The translations under genes were made by a program, and so were the position numbers. A stretch of 64,000 bases of DNA from Knoxdaviesia capensis (Eukaryota > Ascomycota > Sordariomycetes > Microascales > Gondwanamycetaceae): positions 732,144 to 796,143 of the forward strand of contig LNGK01000002.1 in the NCBI GenBank assembly GCA_001510575.1. The letters run 5' to 3'. A model generated the notes under the pieces. It worked only from the letters and a program-made list of their open reading frames with translations, made no database searches and had not been told where the DNA came from. The number at the start of each line of letters is the position of its first letter. The first letter of the stretch is position 1. Of the stretch, positions 1-13,714 are shown piece by piece.

Positions 1-1160
1 TAGGAGTCTTAGAAATAACTAGAAAAAGTCGTAGAAATAAATAAGTAAAGTTATAAAATAAAGGAAAAGTCGTAGAAATAAATAAAAATAGAGGGATTAG
101 CTATTAAATATTTAGTAATAGGACTCGAACTTATTAGTAGTATCTAATAGCTTAGGAGGTATAGGAAAGGTACGCGGGAGGCGTGTAAAACGTCGGTAAA
201 GGTAGGGTAATTTAGTATTTTACCGGAGTAATAGTAGTTAATTAGCTATTAGTTTAGTAAGGACGGAATTAAAAGAAGGAAAATAAAAGATATTTATTTA
301 ACGTGTTTTCGTTACTAAAAGGAGGTTAAATAAAAGGGGTTTTTTTTATAAAAGAAGGGTAATTCGTAGTTTACTACGGCGGAAAGTAGTAAAGCTATCG
401 GCGGAGGTAAATTCTAAATTAAAAGAAAGGAAAATCGAGATATTAGTCGATTACGTATCGATTAGGACTTAAACCTAGAGGAAAGGTAATTAATTACGAT
501 AGTTAGGCTTTAAAGGAAGGTTAATAAGAGATTAATAGTATAAGTATTACGCTTATAAAAAATTAATTTTTTATAATTCCTAGATATATAGTCTAAAGGA
601 TTAATAAATAAGTTATAATTATAAGGCACGTATAGAGAAATATATATAAAGGGAAGCTTAAATTTTTTTCTATCTTAAGATGTTTCCTATAAAAGCGCGG
701 TAGATATCTACCTTTTATAGGTCTTTTACTAGCTCTTTAAGGCATTTATATACATATAGATATACACCTAAATGCTCACCGCTAGGCAGTATCTACGTAC
801 ATTAGTGTACGTTTATACGTAATTATAATACACTCTAACCTATTAGGGATCTATAATAGTAAGGTATAAAGCTACGAGCGCCGGGCTTATAACCTATTCG
901 AATATAGGAAAGGCGGTTAGAATTAGAAGCGTAACTTTATAGTTAATACTATTTATAAAGGTAGGGGGTAAAAAATAAGATAAGTAGTTAATAGCTATAA
1001 AATACTATATTAGAATAGATAGGGGGAAAGCTTCCTTCTTATCCCCTATAGGATCCAGGCTTCCTCCCGTCTAGATCCCTAATGCCTTCTAAGGCTTCCC
1101 TTCCTATACTAGGCTCTTCGTAAATCCATATTACATCTATTATTATTCCCTAGGCTATTC
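1..1160. repeat. RIP-degraded repeat remnant
   Basis: This AT-rich block shows the signature of repeat-induced point mutation. In bases 1-600 I count no CpA and only two TpG dinucleotides, while about 23 CpG remain and TpA is abundant. Loss of CpA/TpG with CpG retained points to RIP (CpA to TpA on both strands) rather than plain methyl-CpG decay. Normal CA/TG content returns from about 1140 onward. No reading frame survives and the original element type cannot be told. The block runs off the left edge, so its true length is unknown. Confidence 0.85.
686..721. repeat. Inverted repeat inside the RIP block
   Basis: Ten-base arms CCTATAAAAG and CTTTTATAGG flank a 16-base centre that itself contains the palindrome GTAGATATCTAC. 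It may be a remnant of the parent element or a by-product of AT enrichment; nothing further can be assigned. Confidence 0.4.
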
Positions 1161-3663
1161 ATCGCAGCCTTGTTCTTTATCATGAACTTCCGGCTGTACA
1201 AAGGATAATATAACATGAATTAATCCAATATTCAACAGAAGGTTTTATTTAGGGGGTTTTTTTTTTAAAAAAAAGTATGTAAATTTTCTTTAATTATTTT
1301 ATATATTTTCAATGTGGCTGCTGGAAGGGTTTCTCTCTGCGGTGCTTCTTGCAATGCGCTCCTGGATGTGCTATGTGCTGGGCGCGGAATGTCTACAGAC
1401 AGATATGTACACGCGCGGTGGGGAAGAAGGCATGGCGGTGAAGTTGCGCATCCAGAGAGAACCACAATCGGCGGGTTTGAATTGGATCGAGCGGGGGGTT
1501 GTTGGTTGTTGTTACTTTATTGTGACGGGGGGGTTCTCTCTCTCCCTCTCCCCCCGGACCAAACGGTGATGTATCCAATACTGACAAGTCGCAGGCGATT
1601 CCGGCAGATCTCACAAGTACCGGATACTCTCCCAACCAGCCCTGCCAATCGACACGAACTAAGGAAAACCCTGAAAAATCATCGCGGTTTTTCTCTCCCC
1701 CCCTTGTCCGTTCTGAGCCGGGAACTCAACCCAAACCACCGGCGGTACGTTCCTCATCGACCAGCTTGACGGAGGGTCTCTGCGATCTGTCTGGACCTTG
1801 GGGATGGCCGGAAAACAAAAGACCACGAGAGGAAGAAGGAAAGGCACCGAAGGAAGGGGGCGAGTAGATTCATGCTCTCGAGAAAGAAGTGTGTGGTTGG
1901 GCCCCGCCATCTTGCTCCTCTCCTCGGGGGTCCGGAGGTTCTTCGCTTCCTCCTTTTTCTCTCTTTCTCTCTTTTGTTCTGGCCCCGCGGAAACGTCTGA
2001 CTGTATTTTCTCTGCAGAGTTCCCAAACGGGCTCTGCTAAGCGCATGGCACCACCCTCGTTCCGGACTTGGAGAACCCTCGTGTCTGGAATCCGGCTGTG
2101 CAGGGCGTGGAGAAGGGAACGTGTGTGTGTAAGTGCTGAGCGTGTTTGAGTGGTTCTGTGCGTATGTGTTGATTGATGGCCATCTGGATTTCGTGTGTCC
2201 CTCAGCACTTTGGATAGCTAACCCAAGGGACACGAGTCAAGGCTGGGGATGATACCACCACACACACAAGAGGTACTGTAGCAAAAGGTTAAAGTGAAAA
2301 AAAAGAGCCGATAATGGTGACATCTCGTCCACCACCACCCCGGCGACCTTAAAATCAACCCCAAGAACCCAACCGAGAGGGAGAGACGCTCCAGGAAAAA
2401 TCAAATAAAAAGCAAGCGTCTCTCTCAGTCTCGCCTCTCGTCTGTTCCAGCATATCCCCCCCAACACCAGCAGAGAGAGCAAACCACCGACCGGTTCCTT
2501 TTTTCTCTGGCTGTCGGTGTGGTGCTGGTGGTGCTGCCACCAAATACATCTTGGACCCTTCAAGCCACCACCACGCCACCCTGGTCAAGTCCAAAACCAG
2601 GGTTCAGAACCAACAACCCGTCAGCTGGTTTATGCCTGTGTTTGACTATACCTGAGGATAGTACTGTACTGTACAGTAGGATCTGACTTTCGTGCTGCTG
2701 GAGGCCAATGTTGCATTTTCTGGGTTGTAGAACGCTGACTCTCAAGAGCGAACCCAGGTTCTTACTGACCTCTCCCGCGACTCTTCCCTCTGCAGGACAG
2801 TACTGTACATACATTCTCTTCCTCTTCCTCTTCCTCTTGGGTGGTAGATCACGGTACTTATTGGGCTCTTCCTCAGGTACCCCCAAAATGTGGCGGGTTT
2901 GCAGTGTGATTGGCCGGGCCACTGTGTTGAGGTTACAAAGTCGCAGTAGCGGCGTCAGGGATATATATATATATATATAATAATAATAATGATTTTCCGT
3001 TATGATGTGAATTTCCGAGAAAGTGGGTTGTATGTTTTATTGTTTTTCTTTCCCTGGTCCCTTTCTTTTTGGCTGGGGCTTTTCTTAACTTCTTTTTCAC
3101 CTCGTCCTGTTTGGGCTGATGTGTGCTTGTCCCTTCTGCACGGCTTCCGCCCGCTTCGAGCCGCCGTCGGGCACACAGGATGTGCGAGATGATGCAACGG
3201 AAGAGAGCGCCGAGTTCCATCCTCTTGTCGAACGCCGTGGTGGCCGGCTCCTTTAGATTTCCCTCCTCCGGTGATAATGCATTTTCTTTTTGGCTCTTCT
3301 CAGCGAACCCCGGCCGCGCTGGCCGTCTGGACTACGGTGCTCGCATAAAGTCGGCGCCATTCCCCGATCCCCCGCCTGGATAGCTCTGCAAGTGTTTTGA
3401 GAACGCAAGAAAAAGAAGATGCGCCTAGGGGGGGCTGCATTAACGTCTTTCCCACACTCTCTGCGTTTCCTTTCTTCCCTTTTTCTCTTCTGTGCCCACC
3501 GTTCTTCTAACTTCCTTGATGGCCTCATCCTGCCGTCCGATATTACCCATCATCCCTCATGTGTGGCCCTGAAGCGACCGGGTGGCTGTGGGTACGGCAT
3601 CAGCCTGGAGAAAGAAATAGGCGGACGGACTATGAAAACTAACGCTCGGTTGATGTGCGACGG

Positions 3664-3665
<2 letters not shown>

Positions 3666-3694
<29 letters not shown>
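3666..3694. repeat. (GT)n microsatellite
   Basis: About 14 perfect GT units in the gene-free region. Confidence 0.9.
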
Positions 3695-3697
<3 letters not shown>

Positions 3698-4626
3698 GTC
3701 TCAAGCGCAGGATTTATTGTGGACTCTCCCTCCCTCCCTCTCTCTTCATCCCACGTTATCACGTTTTAGGAAATATGTGCTGCGCAAGACTCTTCAACCT
3801 GCCTGCTTTCAGTCAAGCCAAGTAAAATCAAGCGGGCAAGCAAGAAAGAAAGAAAGTCAACAAACCCACGGCAGAAAACACCCGCTCTGCGAGTGCCTGA
3901 ACCACCAGAGTTGCGACAGCGTGCGTGTGTGGCGGGAATGTGTCTCCGGAGCTGACAGATAGATACAGAGTCCGTCCAGGCCAGGAACCGCGCCTGGCCG
4001 GGCGATTATTTAGGCCTTCCACACACAATCTCTCTCTTATTCCTTCTTCCCAGAAAACAGTGACACACACACTTTTTTGCTGTTGTTTCGTTGCGTGCAG
4101 GGCTGGTGCTGCGCAGGGTCACTTGCTTGCGTCGACCACCAAGCCCTGCTAGGAGGAACAGCATCGGGTGTGTCCCGATAGTCTGCCAGACAGTCCATCC
4201 CAATACTGGATGTAGGTCCATGTGTGCCGACACGAGGTTGGGCTGGCGGGCTGGCGATAGCTGCCGGATCTATACGGGATCGCCGCTGAGGAGAAACAGG
4301 TCCTGTGACCCGCGGCCATTCGTGGCCGTTTTGCAGATGTGCATATCTTGTCTCGGGCGTCCATCTCTCTTGCGACAGATTGCTTTCCTAGCAGGACATC
4401 GGGATCGGGGTGGACAGAGAGGAAGATCAAGGAAGCGTGGCGAAAGTGGCCGCCCGAGAGCCCAAAAAAACCACCTGTCAGTTGGGGCTTTGCGCAAGGA
4501 CACCACGATCCATCACCACCAAGAAAACACAGGTAACCACCACCACCACCGCCGCCGCCGCCCACGGCCAAATCGGTGCGCTGGGTACGTGCCGTGCAGT
4601 CGCAGGCTCATCACCTCCTTCTTCTA

Positions 4627-4647
4627 TGTACTGTACAGTACAGTACA
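4627..4647. repeat. GTACTGTACAGTAC palindrome cluster
   Basis: This is the longest left-side member of the dispersed palindrome family. A GTACTGTACAGTAC core overlaps a second CAGTAC unit. Similar elements occur about 20 times in the non-coding parts of the window; see the findings. Confidence 0.6.
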
Positions 4648-6334
4648 CATCTCGGTCATGATCTTCTCATTTCTTGCTGTCGTCTTGTGCGATCTCGCGT
4701 GCTGATCATCACTACCACCACTACCTCTCCGTGGCCATTTTGCCGTCGGCGGGACTTTGATGCTTCTGTTTGCTTCGTTCTCCTCCTCCTCCTCCGGGGC
4801 CCTAACATACACACACACACACACACACCTTTTCTGAGCGTGCGCTCTAGCCTTTCTGGCTGCCATGTTTTCCTGCTAAACGGGCCGGTCTATCTTCGGA
4901 CGATGCGCCAGCTGGTGGGGGTTTGTGTTTAGAGCTATCTTGTGCTAAGTTGGGCTGGCGCTCTTTTTTCCTGCTACCCCCCCTGGCGCGAATTAAGCAG
5001 CTGGTCCTTTTTTCTTGCTTCTATTCTTGTCGTGCGGGTTTTTAGTGTGCACGTCGTTTGATCTGGACTCGACCAGAAGGTGTCTCGGTCGCACCGCGAT
5101 AGTGCCTGTTTTGGCTGTGCTGGCCGTTGAAACTGCGCTGGCTGATAGAGAGGACAGTTTATATATGCACGGCACCGAGGCGGAGAGGCACAACACGCTC
5201 AGGGCTGGATTATGCATATATCGATTCGTCGACCCAGAACCGCCCTGGGAGGCAGAAAAAAAAAACAGGAAAAAAGAAGGCCTGAATAGTCTGACCTATG
5301 CACGACGGACGTGCGTTTTCTGGCGATGGTGAGTGAGGCACAAGCGACGGCATTCCTTGCACCAGATATGATAACCGCCGCAGTAATGAAATCTCCCGTC
5401 TTCACTTACTTATCCCCTGCCCCCTTGGTATACTATTATCTCAAGGAGACAGGCCGCCCGCCGTGGAACGCGACTGGCTGGAATTGATCGTATGGGAGAT
5501 GTGCACACAACCGCTGCACAAGCGCGCATCGCAGAGTGCTCTCTCACTATCACCGCAAGACTTCTCTCTATTCACAGTTGCACACAGCCAACCCCCGTTA
5601 GCTCCCACGTCGAGTGCGTTTTAGTGTTTGACTCTATTTTCCTCTTTCGCCTCCGGCTGTGGGGCCACACAATCCACAATGCACGCTTCTTTCTTGTCTC
5701 TGGCTGCTTTGCTTGCTGGGGGACTTGCAACAGGGGGTGGGGGGGAGAGAAGAAGAAGATGAAGAAAAAGAAGACAACGCCCCCCCCCGTTTTTTTTTGG
5801 GTCCCTCTCTCTCTCTCGTGGACCGGGGCCCTGTCTTGTCGCGGTCCTCCTCCCTCTCTCCCTCCTCCTCCTCTCTTGCTTGGTTCTGTGACAACCCGAG
5901 AGCGAGACACACGACAGACCGAGCTGAGAGCCGGAGAGCCTCGAATTGGCGGACCGTCCACGAACCGCTCCCGACTGCGTGAAGATGTGCGCTTCTTCTG
6001 TCCAGACACGGAGCTTTTGGCGGGAACAAACACGCCCACGACGAAAAGGGAAGGGGTCCATCCGATTTTTCTTTTTTCTCTCTCTCATATCGAGCCAGCC
6101 TATGTTTAATTTGGGTCCGGCGTACGTCCCCACGTTGCATTTTCCCTTTTTTAAGCAATTTTTTGAAGGTTCTTTTTTTTTTTTCTTTTCTTCTTCCCTT
6201 CTGTTGCTTCTGCTGGAATATCCTGCGCAAAAGCGGCAAGTGATTACCAGAAGAAGAAGCCCGCGGGCGTGGGATATGGAATTCTTCGCGCTCGTCTGCG
6301 ACTGACTCTCCGTGTCCTTCCTGTACGTATTTGG

Positions 6335-6360
6335 GAGAGAGAGAGAGAGAGAGAGAGAGA
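6335..6360. repeat. (GA)n microsatellite
   Basis: About 13 GA units. A second, shorter GA run follows at 6424-6442 and a CT run at 6732-6756. Confidence 0.9.
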
Positions 6361-7699
6361 CTACGGGCGAGTTTGTAGGCTACACAAGAAAGATACCACA
6401 CGCAGACAACAACAGCGTGGGAGCGAGAGAGAGAGAGAGAGGAAATGCTAGGTTAAAGCTGTGGCACCCGAGAGCTTGTGGTGGACGAACGAACGGGTTC
6501 CTGTGAAGATTTCCCGGGAGTTGGGCGATTTTCCTCTGCTCGCACGCACATCTTCCCCCACCTCCTCCAACATACGACATAGGCTCTGTATGAGTTATGT
6601 ATGACTTCATGTGCCGCCATGCCGCTGCCCTTCTTCACCCGTGGATTTTCCTCTCGTTTGGAGGCATGCCCGTCGTTTCCCGGGAGAGAATCTTCAACAT
6701 ACACACACCGTTCCTTTCTTTATATGTATCTCTTTCTCTCTCTCTCTCTCTCTCTCCCCACCGAACAAACATGTTCCCGCAGATCCACGCAAACACCATG
6801 TACAGTATAGCACAGTACTGAGGAGGTCACTAGTAACTGAAGCATCCAAGCCAAGTGCTGCTGGCGATGTACTGTACCTGAACGAGAGTCGAGCCGCTGG
6901 TGGGCTCGCGACTAGCCCACATTTGTACCGGGTACATGCCACCAGACCCAATATATTGAGACGGTCGACAAGGCGGACAGGTACCGTTCTGCCGGTGGCC
7001 ACCGCAGAGGAGTACTTCAGGCCCCGTCCAGCTGACAGGGTATACCCATGGACGGGCACCAGTACCAGGTACGTTGCTGTGTCTGGGCCAGATCAGGTTT
7101 TGGACACACACACTGGTGAGGATGCAGTCGGTTTTTTTCTTTCTTTTTTTTCATCCCGATCTGACCGGCGGTGCAGAATGTGAAGGTGTGTTGGCTGCCA
7201 GCCTGTTTCGCACCTCTCTGTTTTTTCTCTCGTCCTTTTCTGGCCTGCTGTCTTTTTGCGTCTCTCTTGGCCGCATTTCCTCGCATCCTCCTCCTCAGTC
7301 CTTTTTTTTTTTTCTCTTTTCATCTTGTGCCTGATTATATAACCCGCTCTCCCTCGGCTTCACGTCCATCTGCTGTTTCCCATTCGGAAAGCGCCCTCAT
7401 TGACTCGCTCCTGCCTTCTCTCTCTGTCTGCGCCCGACTGGCTGCGCCGTAAATATCCATACACCACGGAGTGGTTTGTTCTTCTTTTCTTTCCCTGTCC
7501 CAATTTGTGTGTCCCAGTTCGAACTGTAATGTACCGGTACTTCGACGCTGCCTGTCACCCGCCAGTTGAGTCCAACCTGGAACCCACGCGTAATTGGCTG
7601 GCTGTTTTGGGCTGCTAAAACACTCTCCCACCCGGCTGGCCCGTCTGGCCTGTCTGGCCTGACATGTACCAGTACATTCTCTCCACTGCGAACTGCGAC

Positions 7700-9850
7700 G
7701 AAGCCCACCCACACCAACCAAATCTGGGGGTCTTTTTCACTCTCTTCTTCACTTCTTTGCCTTCCTTCCTGCTCAGTTTCGCCGCCTTCTGCCCTCCCAG
7801 AAACGTGAAATCCCACTTATCCCATATTCTGCTCTTCTCGTCTTCGTCTCACTCTCTCTCTGGATGTACTCTTTGTGTGCGGATGCCACCGTAAAGATAC
7901 TTCCTCCTACCTGTATGTCCCAGCTATAGTGTCCTCCCACCACGACTTGGGGGGCATTTCTGCGCTATTGATTCTTCCCTCCTACCTAATTTTTCCTCTT
8001 TCCTGCCCACCATCGTTGCTCCTCCACCACCCATTTTTTTCTTCTTCTTTTCCCTTTGCTTCCTCCCCCCCCCCAAAAAAAGCCCGTTACTTCTTTTTTC
8101 CGCCTTCCTCCTCCTCTATGACTATTTTTTTCCCTTTCCCTCTCTCTTCCTCTTTTTCCCACTTAACCTGCACACCTCTTTTTTCCTCTTCTCCCACACA
8201 CATTCTCGCCATCTCGACCTCTCTCTCTTTTTTCTTTCTTTTGGTGTTTTATTTTCTTCCCTTCTTCGCTTCCTATCTTTGATTCTTTTTTTATATCTTT
8301 TGGCTTTTTTATTCTATTTTATTATTTTATGTTTTTGGTTTTGTTCGATTCCCCTCGTTTCTTTTTCCACCTCCAAATCCTCCGTACACCTTTTTTTTCT
8401 CGCCTATTTCGCCTTTCCTACGCGAATCCCCATCGATTTTTTAGCCATCATCATCATCTTCGCTGTCTCCCCGCCTCTCACCCAAACAATTACTCCCCGG
8501 GTTTCCCTTCCCACGATTGAATTCCATCTCGACCTGCGACTTTCGACCTCTTCCGCTCTCTCTCGGACCCGATCTCTCCCGATTTACATTGTCCGTCCGG
8601 CCTGCTTTTTCTTCTTCCCGCCCGGCTGCCGCCTCAACCCAAGATCCATCGCCAGCCTTCACCTCCGTCCCACTTCCGCGACCTCCATTTTCTGTATGCG
8701 ATCGCGGTGCTGGTCCACCATTCCTGTCGAGTCAGCCTGTATTCTCCCTTCTTCGATCTCCTCTTTGTCCGGAATTCTGTCGCTGCAAACTAAATGTACG
8801 ATTCTTCCACTCCTGCCTCTCCGCTTGCCGTTCTGTTTGCCTGTTGATCGCATCGCCAATCCGTTCTCCGCCTGCCTGCATGTTGTGTTTTTTGCCCTCT
8901 TCGCTTGCATCTTCCGCGACGAATCCCGGCCATCGTCTCCAGGCCGACCTCTTCCTGTTCTCGTCTTGCTGTCACCCGTGGCCAATATCGGCGGTGGTAG
9001 TAGTCTTCACCACCGATCCCGGTTCCTCTTGAATTTTCTACAACTAATTGATCACCGTCCTGAATATCACTGCATCGCAACGACTACGTCTCCCGAGATC
9101 TAGACCCTCACCCTCACCTATCCCCATCCCCATCCAACTTTAAGATAGTGCACAAACAAATCTCCGTTTCAGTCCTCATACCTGCTTCTCACATTCAACA
9201 TCATCACCATTTCTTGCTGGAGATACTTCTCATCCCATCCCCAGTGTTCGCTGCCCTTGTAATTTGCCATTCCAGTCATTCCCAGTGAGGAAGTCTCTCT
9301 CTCGTCTGACCTGGGCGCCTGCCTATCCTGCCCCCTCGCCGTCACAACCTCCTACCCTCGCTCTTCCCCAATATCACCATAGCCTCCACTTGTGTTCTTC
9401 GATGTTCTTATCCTGTTGTTTCAGTGCCCTTCTTCTGTCTCAATCCTTACTGACTTTTCAAACCACCAGAACCCCCTCATGATTCAAACCCTCCTCATCG
9501 CCAATTCGCACTCGCGTCGACTCTCTCTTGCTCGCGAAGATATTCCCGCCACCGCATTTTCGCATCGCCGCCGGATCAAATTATCCTCTACCCTTCTTCA
9601 TCAACCTCCCTCGGTGTTCGTCGCGTCGATTCTCGCCGTCCATATTGTGACTCGCTCGCCGACCCATCTTCCGCGCAATTCGTGACCCACATTCGTCATC
9701 CTCTTGAGAGCGCGCCGATCCCCTCCGTGGCCATATCTTCCCCGTATATCGTTGGGAAATCTGGGCTTCTCCCCCGCATGATCACACCCCCTTCTGCTGA
9801 GATCCATCCACGCTGCTGAATTTTAGAGTCATCTATCGTCAGCAGCCATC
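7700..9850 (+). promoter_or_regulatory. Pyrimidine-rich MED15 upstream/leader region
   Basis: About 2 kb immediately upstream of the MED15 start is strongly C/T-rich on the sense strand, with long TTTTTC, CTCC and TTCTTC runs. Pyrimidine-rich stretches are common around transcription starts of filamentous fungal genes. The stretch probably contains the core promoter and a long 5' UTR, but no TATA box or start site can be fixed by eye. A long forward frame at 8279-9103 is a by-product of the pyrimidine bias (Ser, Pro, Leu and Phe codons) and is not annotated as a gene. Confidence 0.5.
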
Positions 9851-12252
9851 ATGGCTGCAAACATGCAGCCGCACATGATGATGCCCCAGGGCCAACAGCC
9901 CCAGCGCCGGTCCATGCCGGCCCTCCAGACCATGATCTATCAAAATATTATCCAACAATCACAGCCTCAGCAAGGCTGGCAGACAACTGTTACTCCCGGC
10001 GAACGAATCGGCAAAGCCGGTACTTTGTAAGTTATCAAATCCGTCTCTCTGCTCTCTCCTTGGCTCTCCGTTGTGTTCGCCATTTCCAAAACCTCACCGA
10101 AAATTTCCGTCTTCCGCTGCTCTGCTAATACTTTCGGCTTTCGTTTGTTGTAGAATCACAAACATCTCTCTTGCCACTGGCTACACAGATCCGGTTCGTG
10201 CTGCAGAAGCTGGTCTCGAGTATGAGAAGAATGCCTTCTTCAAATCTCCAGATAAGGTATGTCATCAGTTTCTCTCCAATCTATGATTTGTACTCTATTA
10301 CATGCACATTGAGCAGGTGGCTCGAGCCACCTCGTCAAGGAAAAAATATCTGGTCATTATATAATCTTGGCCCTCATGCTAACCTCCCCCTCTCTTTTTT
10401 TCTTCTTCTTTCTTCATCAAATAGAACACATACGAAGTTCAAATGAGCAACAAGACGAATGAATATGTCAAACGACGAAAATCAAATGTCAACGAGCCGA
10501 ATCTTCAGAACCCTCTTGGCGCTCAGGCCATGAACGCTGCCCAGGTTCAAGCCCAACAACTCGCCATGAACCAGCAAAACGCCGCGCTTCTTCAGAATCA
10601 ACTCAGCCGCGGCATGAACCCTAACATGCAACAGGCTTTCCAACATCTACAACGCCCGATGCAGGCCACGCAGATTCCCCAACAGAACCCCATCGGAATG
10701 CCCCCCGCCGGACCTGGTATGCCCCAGAACCAGCAGTTGCTTCGAAACATGGGTGCTGGCGGTGCGACCCGACCCGCAGGCCCTCTTCCTATCGATCTGG
10801 CAAACCTGCCTGCGGCCACCCGTGCGAAAGTGGAAGAAATCGCTATGAAGCGCTTTAGTCTTGTCTCCGACCCCCAGCGGGCTGCTATTCGCCAGATGAT
10901 GCAGCAAAACTTTGCCAGCCAACTTTCCGCGACTCAGAAAGACCCGGCCTTGCTGTACTTCCAGCGGGAAACATTACTGGAGCTGATGAAGCAGAACCAA
11001 CGGATTATACAACAGCAACAGCAGGCCCAGGCTCAGGCCCAGGGTCAAGGCCAGCTCCCTGCGCACCAACAAGCCCAAGCCCAAGCTCAGGCTCAGGCTA
11101 AGGCTCAAGCTCAGGCTCAGGCTCAAGCTCAGGCTCAGGCTCAGGCTCAGGCTCAAGCTCAGGCTCAAGCTCAGGCTCAGGCTCAGGCCCAAGCCCAAGC
11201 TGGCTTGGGGAACGCTAATGCTGCCAATATGCTTCAACAACAGCAGGCCGCAGCAGCTCGCGCACAATTGGGAACAGCTATGATGGGTGGCCAGGCCGGT
11301 GCTGGCCTGGGTAATGGGGATTTCAGCCAGTTTACCAATGTCGAATCGATCATGAACCAACAAAAGGCCGGACTTATCGCCCAAGAACAAGGCCAAATGG
11401 TGGTTCCTGCTAACAGCCAGCCTATCCGAAACTCGACCCCGCAACCCATGAACGCACGAAACATGCAGATGCCCGGCTCCGCCCAACCCGGTCGCGCTCA
11501 ATTACCTCCCGGCCTTGCCCAGCAACAAGCCCTCCAGCACCAAGGGATGGGCCAGGCTCCCGGTCCGGGCCAACAACAGCAAGGCCAGCCCGGTCAAGGA
11601 CAACCGACTCCTCAGATGCGTCCTGGGTCTCAGCCTGGACAGCTCGGAGGACAGCCTGGCGGCATGAGCGGCATGCATCTTGCCCAAAGTCCGGCAATGA
11701 ACCGGCAACAACCGGGGGCAATGAACGCCATGGATGGACAAGCTGGCGGGGTTCCCGCGGGAGGTGTAATGCAGAACGCGGGGCAGTTCCAAAATGCCGC
11801 GAACGCGATGTTCAACCAAGGTGGCCCCCAGCGACAGGGTCTTGCTATGAACCCTCAGTTGCTGAGCAAGATGCTCGCCAACCTGACGAATGAACAGCGC
11901 AACCAACTGAACGGATTCTCTCCCGAGCAACTAAGCGAATTTCTTCAGCGTAATATGGCTGCCATCCACGCCCGAAACGCCGCTGTTGCTAACATGGCTG
12001 GACGTGCGGGCGGCCCCATGGCTGGCCAACAGGCAATGACCAACCAGCAACAAGCACAACAGCAGGCGCAACAACAGCAAGCTCAGCAACAACAGCAGCA
12101 GCAGCAGCAGCACCAGCAGCAGCACCAGGCCCAGCAACAGCAACAACATCAGGCACAACAGCAGCAGGCACAACAGCAACAGCAACAGCAACAGGCGCAA
12201 CAGCAACAGCAGCAAGCGCAACAACAACAGCAAGCACAGGCCCAGGCGCAGA

Positions 12253-12283
<31 letters not shown>

Positions 12284-13667
12284 ACAGGCGCAGCAGCAGG
12301 GACAGCAACAGTCGCAACAGCAGCAGCAATTTTTGATGCAGAACTCCCTCCAGCAGCAGCAGCCCGGCGGCGGCGCTGCTGTCCCGAATATGACCCGACT
12401 TACTGCTCCTCAGCTGCTCTGGATGGACAACATGGACGTTCCTCAAGCTCTCCTTCAAAATCTCAACATTTCCTCCGATGTCAAGAAGTGGCGAGACTTG
12501 AAGAACTACATCCAACAAAACCCCAGCTCTCCTGCCGCCCAAGCACAACCGCGTCTTGCCGATCATCAGATGAATCAATTCCGGGCTGTGATGCTTCGTC
12601 GAGCTGCCGCCCAAGGCAGACGGCCTGGTGATGCCGGCGCTGGAGCTGGCCCTAATGCTGCCGCCGGCTTCGGCGGCCCCGCCGCAGGCTTAGGACCAGG
12701 AGCTCCTGGACAACAAGTCCGCGCCGGGATACCCCCGAACATTGCCAACATCCCCGCGAGCATGATACAAGTTAGCCCCGAGGAGATTGCGCAGGTGCGA
12801 AAGCTATATCCGCAGATTGCGTCGTATTCCGATGACCAGGCCCGAGCCTTTGCCCAGCAATTAAAGCAGCGCCAATTGGCAGCCCGGCTCCAGCAGCTGC
12901 AAAATATTGAAGCCAGTGGGCAGATGCAGATGGCTGCTGGGGGAGTTGCCGGCGCCGCTATGCAGCGGGGGATTGCTGGTGGCATGCCCCCCGTTTCCCA
13001 ACCAGGCATGACTCCGCAGATGCAGGCTCACTTGCAACAGCAATCGCAGATGCAGCAGGCCCAGTCTCAACTGCAAGCGCCCCAGCCAGGCCAACAGCCG
13101 GGGGGTCTTGGCCTCATGCCGCAGGGACCTCAACAGCCGGGCCAGCAGATGTCGATGCAGCAGCAGCAGCAGCAGCACATGATGCCGCAACACCTTCAGC
13201 AACAGCAGCTTGGCATCCAGAACCTTCAAGGTGGCCCTCCACAGATGCAGATGGGTGGACCGATGGCGAACCAGTTTTCGCTCGGTCCCAACTCGAACCC
13301 AGCCATGCAGAACAACGCCATGCAAGCCTTCCAGCAGGCCCAGGCCCAGGCCCAGGCCCAAGCCCAAGCTCAGGCTCAAGCTCAGGCCCAGGCCCAGGCC
13401 CAGGCCAAGCAGGCCGACCAGAACCTGGCAATGCAGCGCAACATGTCCAACAAGCCCATTTCCGGCCGGAAGCAACCGACGCCATCCCCGGCCCAAGGCC
13501 ACCGCAACCTCAAGCGCCAAACCCCCGATGACGAAGTTGTCCAGCAATCGGACGCGCAGAGCCAGGCTCTCCTCCAGCAACAGGCGCAGAATCAGCAAAT
13601 GCACGAGGCTCAACAGCAGCAGTCGCTTCCGCAACAACAACAACAGCAGCAGCAGCAACAGCAGCAG

Positions 13668-13714
<47 letters not shown>

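Larger units (their letters stand above)
1161..7700. other. Gene-free region with simple repeats
   Basis: No reading frame here has convincing protein character; the open frames are short or low-complexity and overlap one another on both strands. The sequence holds many CT/GA and GT tracts, copies of a GTACTGTAC-type palindrome (2661-2680, 2797-2810, 4627-4647, 6799-6820, 6868-6879), a short TA run at 2961-2978, and a GCC/CCA-rich stretch near 4540-4565. It is not RIP-mutated. No RNA gene was recognised. Confidence 0.6.

Noticed and set aside
8279..9103. Forward frame of 274 codons before MED15
   Set aside because: Ser/Phe/Leu/Pro composition follows from the pyrimidine bias; it lies in the probable leader and has no homology I can recognise.
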